A stretch of 64,000 bases of DNA from Conyzicola nivalis_A (lineage in GTDB: Bacteria > Actinomycetota > Actinomycetes > Actinomycetales > Microbacteriaceae), in the NCBI RefSeq assembly GCF_040548875.1, contig NZ_JBEPSJ010000001.1, positions 248,001 through 312,000 of the forward strand. Direction: 5' to 3'. The position numbers and the translations under genes are program-made. The stretch's first letter is position 1; every line of letters begins with the position of its first letter. Below, in pieces: positions 59,256 through 64,000 of the stretch. The notes under the pieces were generated by a model. It did not search any database, was not told the origin of the DNA, and saw only the letters and a program-made list of their open reading frames with translations.

Positions 59256-59722
59256 ATAGCGCAATGCCGGTACTCAAGAACACGATCCTCTACGGGGGCA
59301 TCCTCGCGGTCGTCATCGCGGTTGTGGGGTCGGTCATCGGCTACCTCGTCGACGGCAGCGTTGGTCTCGTCAGCGCGCTCGTGGGGGCTGCCATGGCCTT
59401 CGTGTTCCTCGGCGTCACGGCGGCCAGCATCCTGCTGGGAAACAAGATCGCCCACTCCGACTTCCTGAGCCCCCTGTTCTTCATCACGGTGCTCGGCGGC
59501 TGGCTGCTGAAGTTCGCCGTGTTCCTGGTGCTGCTGTTCCTGCTCAAGGACCAGCCGTGGGTGAACAACGTCGTGCTGCTGCTCACTGTCATCGTGGGTG
59601 TCATCGGCAGTCTCGTCGTCGACATGGTCGTGATCGCGCGTTCCCGCCAGCCCTACGTCGACGTGGCTCTGCCCGGCGACCGCCCCTCGACCGAGGGTGG
59701 CGTGGAGCGTAGTACGCCTTAG
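59252..59722 (+). CDS. atpI: ATP synthase protein I-like membrane protein
   Basis: The 156-residue protein (GTG start overlapping the previous stop) has four hydrophobic helices (about 8-30, 33-55, 72-94 and 98-120), a family-typical small size, and the position upstream of atpB that AtpI occupies. AtpI assists c-ring assembly. Sequence conservation in this family is low, so the call rests mainly on context. A 119-bp gap with no gene separates it from atpB. Confidence 0.75.
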   Translation: MNSAMPVLKNTILYGGILAVVIAVVGSVIGYLVDGSVGLVSALVGAAMAFVFLGVTAASILLGNKIAHSDFLSPLFFITVLGGWLLKFAVFLVLLFLLKDQPWVNNVVLLLTVIVGVIGSLVVDMVVIARSRQPYVDVALPGDRPSTEGGVERSTP

Positions 59723-59841
59723 TAATAGGGAACACCCTCGGATTCGTTCTGACCGAGTTCTATTGATAGGGTTTCCTAAGTACAAACCCCCCACTTTTCC
59801 ATCGCCGCGTTTACGCGTCTACGATTCTGGAGTTAGCGCTG

Positions 59842-60663
59842 TTGCACCTCGCTTTGACCCCGCTACTTCCCTTCGCCGCTGACGACGAGCACGGTGGAGG
59901 AGGTTTCCACGCCCCTTCGATCGCCGAATTCTTCCCCGACGCGATCTTCTTCGAAGGCACTAACTTCGAGATCAACCGCATCGTCCTGATCCGCTTCCTC
60001 GCGGTCATCGCGATCGTCCTGATCTTCTGGCTCGGTACCCGTCGCATGCGTCTCATCCCCGGCCGCTTCCAGGGCGCCGTCGAGATGGGCCTCGACCTGG
60101 TCCGCGTCAACATCGCAGAAGACCTCCTCGGCAAGAAGGACGGAGCCCGCTTCCTGCCGATCCTCACCACGATCTTCTTCATGGTCATCGTGATGAATAT
60201 CACCGGAATCATCCCGCTGCTGAATATCGCGGGCACCTCGGTGATCGGTGTGCCTCTCGTGCTCGCGGTCGTCTCGTACGTCACGTTCATCTACGCGGGC
60301 GTCAAGAAGCACCCGGGAGCGTTCTTCAAGAACGCGCTGTTCCCGCCGGGAGTGCCGAAGGGCCTGTACCTGATCGTGACCCCGATCGAGTTCGTCTCGA
60401 CCTTCATCCTGCGTCCCATCACCCTGACGCTGCGACTCCTGATGAACATGGTCGTCGGCCACCTCCTCCTGGTGCTGTTCTTCGCAGCGACCCACTTCTT
60501 CTTCTTCAGCGCCGGCGGGCTCTTCCCGCTGTTCGGTGTCGGCACCCTGGCCTTCGGAGTCGTCTTCACGTTCTTCGAGATCCTCGTCGCCGTGCTGCAG
60601 GCCTACGTCTTCACCCTCCTGACCGCCGTCTACCTCCAGCTCGCGCTGGCAGACGAGCACTAG
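59842..60663 (+). CDS. atpB: ATP synthase F0 subunit a
   Basis: The 273-residue protein has the membrane helices of subunit a, with the essential arginine in ITLTLRLLMNMVVGHLLLV (about 195) and FEILVAVLQAYVFTLLTAVYL near the end. It forms the proton half-channels. The start is TTG 59842, preceded by GGAG; no other start in frame has a ribosome site. Confidence 0.94.
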   Translation: MHLALTPLLPFAADDEHGGGGFHAPSIAEFFPDAIFFEGTNFEINRIVLIRFLAVIAIVLIFWLGTRRMRLIPGRFQGAVEMGLDLVRVNIAEDLLGKKDGARFLPILTTIFFMVIVMNITGIIPLLNIAGTSVIGVPLVLAVVSYVTFIYAGVKKHPGAFFKNALFPPGVPKGLYLIVTPIEFVSTFILRPITLTLRLLMNMVVGHLLLVLFFAATHFFFFSAGGLFPLFGVGTLAFGVVFTFFEILVAVLQAYVFTLLTAVYLQLALADEH

Positions 60664-60738
60664 GCACCAACTCACCAGACCAACGCACTACCGGTTCGGG
60701 CACACGCTCGGACTGACATCACGGAAGGAACCCACAAC

Positions 60739-60981
60739 GTGGACGCAACATCCATCGTCGCTGCGCTCAGCGGAAACATCGCCACCATCGGTTACGGCCT
60801 CGCGGCCATCGGCCCGGCAATCGGTGTAGGTATCGTCGTCGGCAAGACCATCGAGTCTGTCGCCCGCCAGCCTGAGCTCCAGGGTCGCCTCACGGTCCTC
60901 ATGTACATCGGTATCGCATTCACCGAGGCGCTCGCCTTCATCGGTATCGCCACGTACTTCATCTTCACCACCGGCCAGTAA
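60739..60981 (+). CDS. atpE: ATP synthase F0 subunit c
   Basis: The 80-residue hairpin has helices at about 5-35 and 48-78, with the polar loop ARQPELQGR and the proton-carrying Glu in IAFTEALAFIG (about 62). GTG start with GGAAGGAAC upstream. Confidence 0.96.
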   Translation: MDATSIVAALSGNIATIGYGLAAIGPAIGVGIVVGKTIESVARQPELQGRLTVLMYIGIAFTEALAFIGIATYFIFTTGQ

Positions 60982-60989
60982 GGACTCGG

Positions 60990-61553
60990 ATGCTTAACGC
61001 ACTCGTACTCGCGGCGGGAGAAGGTGAGACCGCCACGAAGAACCCGTTGATCCCTGAGATCTACGACATCGTCTGGTCGCTGGTCCCGTTCGCGATCATC
61101 CTCTTCCTGTTCTGGAAGATCGTTCTTCCGGCGATGCGCAAGACGCTGGATGCGCGTGCCGAGCTCATCGAGGGCGGCATCAAGAAGGCTGAGAACGCGC
61201 AGGCGGAAGCCGACGCAGCCCTCGAGGAGTACAAGAAGCAGCTCGCTGAGGCCCGCGCCGAAGCAGCTCGCATCCGTGAGCAGGCCCGTCTCGACGGAAC
61301 CGCGATCATCAACGAGCTCAAGGAGCAGGCGACCGTCGAGGCCGCCCGCGTCACCGCGAGCGCCAAGGCCCAGATCGAAGCGGAGCGCCAGAGCGCGATC
61401 ATCTCGCTGCGGTCCGAGGTCGGCACGCTCGCGATCGACCTCGCATCCGGTGTCATCGGTGAGAGCCTGAGCGACGACAAGAAGGCTTCGGCCGTCGTCG
61501 ACCGGTTCCTCGCCGAGTTGGAAGCGTCTGAGAAGGCCAAGGCAGGCAAGTAA
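60990..61553 (+). CDS. atpF: ATP synthase F0 subunit b
   Basis: The 187-residue protein has one N-terminal membrane helix (about 28-46, IVWSLVPFAIILFLFWKIVLP) and a long charged alpha-helix typical of the peripheral stalk (NAQAEADAALEEYKKQLAEARAEAARIREQ). Its stop overlaps the atpH ATG by one base (TAATG). Confidence 0.95.
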   Translation: MLNALVLAAGEGETATKNPLIPEIYDIVWSLVPFAIILFLFWKIVLPAMRKTLDARAELIEGGIKKAENAQAEADAALEEYKKQLAEARAEAARIREQARLDGTAIINELKEQATVEAARVTASAKAQIEAERQSAIISLRSEVGTLAIDLASGVIGESLSDDKKASAVVDRFLAELEASEKAKAGK

Positions 61554-62341
61554 TGGGTTCGGCATCGAGAGAAGCACTCTCCGTATCGCGTGCGGCACTC
61601 GCCGCGCTCGGTGGCAAGGCGACACTGGCGACGGGCGAACAACTGCTCGCCGCCGGTCGTGTGCTCGGCACGTCCTTCCAGTTGCGTGCGGCTCTCGCCG
61701 ACCCGTCCGGTGACCCGAGCGACAAGCTCTCGGTCATCAACGCGGTCTTCGCGTCGGTCGAACAGCCCGCCCGCGAGCTGCTCGGCGTCATCGCGACCAA
61801 CGCCTGGTCGACCGAAGACGAGTTCCTCGCCGGAATCGAGGAGATCGGCATCCGTGCCCTCGCCGAGTCCGCGTCGAGCGAGAACATCGAGGCCGAGCTC
61901 TTCGCGTTCGGGGCCGCCGTCGGCTCCGACGCGCAGCTCGAGCTCGCCGTCGGCAGCAAGCTGGGTTCCGACGAGTCGAAGGCGGCGCTCATCGAGCGCC
62001 TCCTCGGTTCGAAGGCCAGCAAGCAGACCGTCGCGATCGTCTCACACCTCGTGCAGCAGCCTCGCGGCCGCCGCATCGCAGAGCTGCTGAGATTCGCCAC
62101 CACCGTCGTCGCAGACGAGGCCGGCCTCGCGGTCGCCACCGTCACGACCGCCTCGGCGATCTCGCCGGCGCAGCTCACCCGCCTCGTCTCGGCTCTGTCC
62201 GTCAGCTACGGCCGCGGATTGCGCATCAACCACGTGATCGACCCGACGCTCGTCGGCGGGGTTCGCGTCCAGCTGGGTGACGAGATCATCGACGGCAGCG
62301 TCGCATCCCGTCTCAACGAACTCAGGCTCCAGCTCGCCTAG
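61553..62341 (+). CDS. atpH: ATP synthase F1 subunit delta
   Basis: The 262-residue protein has the helical N-terminal domain and the C-terminal INHVIDPTLVGGVRVQLGDEIIDGSVASRLNELR signature of the delta subunit, which joins F1 to the stalk. It is longer than the usual 180 residues, as in many actinobacteria. Confidence 0.94.
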   Translation: MGSASREALSVSRAALAALGGKATLATGEQLLAAGRVLGTSFQLRAALADPSGDPSDKLSVINAVFASVEQPARELLGVIATNAWSTEDEFLAGIEEIGIRALAESASSENIEAELFAFGAAVGSDAQLELAVGSKLGSDESKAALIERLLGSKASKQTVAIVSHLVQQPRGRRIAELLRFATTVVADEAGLAVATVTTASAISPAQLTRLVSALSVSYGRGLRINHVIDPTLVGGVRVQLGDEIIDGSVASRLNELRLQLA

Positions 62342-62382
62342 CGGCGGCTGCACAGACTTTCCACCAGAAGAGGAAAAAGAAG

Positions 62383-64000
62383 ATGGCAGAACTAACAATC
62401 AGCCCGGATGAGATCCGCGACGCGCTGAAAGACTTCGTCAAGGCCTACGAGCCGAGCACGTCGTCCAAGACGGAGGTCGGCTACGTCGTCGACGCCGCCG
62501 ACGGCATCGCCCACGTCGAGGGTCTCCCCGGCGTCATGGCCAACGAGCTCATCAAGTTCTCCAACGGCGTCCTGGGCCTCGCCCAGAACCTCGACGAGAA
62601 CGAGATCGGCGTCGTTGTGCTCGGCGAGTTCCAGGAGATCGTAGAAGGCATGGAGGTGACCCGCACTGGCGAGGTCCTCTCCGTACCCGTCGGCGACGCC
62701 TACCTGGGTCGCGTCGTCGACCCCCTCGGTTCGCCCATCGACGGCCTCGGCGAGATCGCGGCCGAGGGACGCCGCGCACTCGAGCTCCAGGCTCCCGGCG
62801 TTATGCAGCGCAAGAGCGTGCACGAGCCCATGCAGACCGGAATCAAGGCAATCGACGCCATGATCCCGATCGGCCGCGGCCAGCGCCAGCTCATCATCGG
62901 CGACCGCCAGACCGGTAAGACGGCCATCGCGATCGACACGATCATCAACCAGAAGGCCAACTGGGAGTCGGGCGACACCAACAAGCAGGTTCGCTGCATC
63001 TACGTCGCCATCGGCCAGAAGGGCTCCACGATCGCCGCCGTCAAGGGCGCGCTCGAGGACGCCGGAGCAATGGAGTACACGACGATCGTCGCCGCTCCCG
63101 CCTCCGACCCGGCCGGCTTCAAATACCTCGCCCCCTACACCGGCTCGGCCATCGGCCAGCACTGGATGTACTCGGGCAAGCACGTCCTGATCATCTTCGA
63201 CGACCTGTCGAAGCAGGCAGAGGCCTACCGCGCCGTATCTCTCCTCCTGCGCCGCCCGCCGGGACGCGAGGCGTACCCGGGTGACGTCTTCTACCTGCAC
63301 TCGCGTCTGCTCGAGCGTTGCGCCAAGCTGTCCGACGAGCTGGGTGCCGGCTCGATGACCGGTCTCCCGATCATCGAGACCAAGGCGAACGACGTCTCGG
63401 CCTACATCCCCACCAACGTGATCTCGATCACCGACGGCCAGATCTTCCTGCAGTCCGACCTCTTCAACGCCAACCAGCGTCCCGCGGTCGACGTGGGAAT
63501 CTCGGTCTCGCGAGTCGGTGGCGACGCCCAGGTGAAGTCGATCAAGAAGGTATCGGGAACGCTCAAGCTCGAGCTCGCCCAGTACCGTTCGCTCGAGGCG
63601 TTCGCGATGTTCGCGTCCGACCTCGACCCGACCAGCCGCCGCCAGCTCGCCCGTGGCGCCCGTCTCACCGAGCTCCTGCGCCAGCCGCAGTACTCGCCGT
63701 ACCCCGTCGAGGACCAGGTCGTCTCGATCTGGGCCGGAACGAACGGCAAGCTCGACGAGGTTCCCCTCGAAGACGTGCTGCGCTTCGAGCGCGAGCTGCT
63801 CGACTACCTCGGTCGCAACACCGAGGTGCTCACCAAGCTGCGCGACACGAACGTCCTGAGCGACGACATCGTCACCGCTCTCGAAACAGGCGTCGACAAG
63901 TTCAAGCTCGAGTTCCAGACGGGCGAGGGCAAGCCGCTCCTCTCCGCCGGCAGCGAGCAGTTCGAAGAACTCGCCGCCGACGACGTCAACCAGGAAAAGA
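62383..64000 (+). CDS. atpA: ATP synthase F1 subunit alpha, 3' end cut off
   Basis: The first 539 residues are present. The P-loop is GDRQTGKTA (about 171), with PVGDAYLGRVVDPLG, GRGQRQLIIG and the catalytic-interface Arg region YIPTNVISITDGQIFL. It binds nucleotide in F1. The usual length is about 540-550, so only a few residues are missing. The ribosome site is AAGAGG, 13 bases upstream. Confidence 0.96.
   Translation, partial: MAELTISPDEIRDALKDFVKAYEPSTSSKTEVGYVVDAADGIAHVEGLPGVMANELIKFSNGVLGLAQNLDENEIGVVVLGEFQEIVEGMEVTRTGEVLSVPVGDAYLGRVVDPLGSPIDGLGEIAAEGRRALELQAPGVMQRKSVHEPMQTGIKAIDAMIPIGRGQRQLIIGDRQTGKTAIAIDTIINQKANWESGDTNKQVRCIYVAIGQKGSTIAAVKGALEDAGAMEYTTIVAAPASDPAGFKYLAPYTGSAIGQHWMYSGKHVLIIFDDLSKQAEAYRAVSLLLRRPPGREAYPGDVFYLHSRLLERCAKLSDELGAGSMTGLPIIETKANDVSAYIPTNVISITDGQIFLQSDLFNANQRPAVDVGISVSRVGGDAQVKSIKKVSGTLKLELAQYRSLEAFAMFASDLDPTSRRQLARGARLTELLRQPQYSPYPVEDQVVSIWAGTNGKLDEVPLEDVLRFERELLDYLGRNTEVLTKLRDTNVLSDDIVTALETGVDKFKLEFQTGEGKPLLSAGSEQFEELAADDVNQEK

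Overview
The window looks like chromosomal DNA of a high-GC Gram-positive actinobacterium, most likely of the family Microbacteriaceae. This is inferred from very high GC, many GTG starts, the block argS / lysA-hom-thrC-thrB-rho-prfA-prmC / sua5-wecA-atpI-atpB-E-F-H-A, F420-type and PPOX enzymes, and a scattered palindromic repeat (core CTTCGACAGGCTCAGGGACC and its complement) that I associate with this family. No database search was possible.

Layout. 1-6.6 kb: 3' part of a crotonase gene, a ureohydrolase and F420-reductase-like pair, a PspA plus TPM-domain envelope module, and a sigma factor coupled to a membrane protein. 6.7-11.3 kb: GTP-dependent PEP carboxykinase divergent from a RamB/ScfR-type regulator, then glycerate kinase. 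11.3-34.6 kb: mixed metabolic and accessory genes: oxidoreductases, acetyltransferases, a PrmC paralogue, small membrane proteins, a CmtR-type metal sensor with a CDF transporter, a sulfatase with its formylglycine-generating enzyme, an ArsR / flavoprotein pair, an SOS-controlled Y-family polymerase, an M20 amidohydrolase and a thioesterase.

34.66-41.07 kb: a genomic island of about 6.4 kb inserted at the 3' end of a tRNA-Arg(CCG) gene. It is bounded by a 34-bp perfect duplication of the tRNA 3' half and visibly richer in A+T than its flanks. It carries a coiled-coil/TIR protein translationally coupled to an unrecognised small protein, a large PrrC/RloC-like AAA ATPase on the opposite strand, about 1 kb of apparently non-coding DNA ending in a strong terminator and a 108-bp cruciform, and a decayed tyrosine integrase. 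This is the best candidate for an under-described (anti-phage) system.

41-64 kb: the conserved chromosome resumes with pdxH, a transglutaminase-like gene, argS, two LmeA-like (DUF2993) paralogues, lysine/threonine biosynthesis, rho, translation termination (prfA, prmC), tRNA t6A modification (sua5), a lipid-linked sugar-phosphate transferase and the ATP synthase operon, cut off inside atpA.

A theme across the window is the palindromic repeat. It lies between genes, supplies stop codons to convergent genes, and sits in frame inside lysA, rho and prmC, always read in the same phase (V-x-E-x-V-E).
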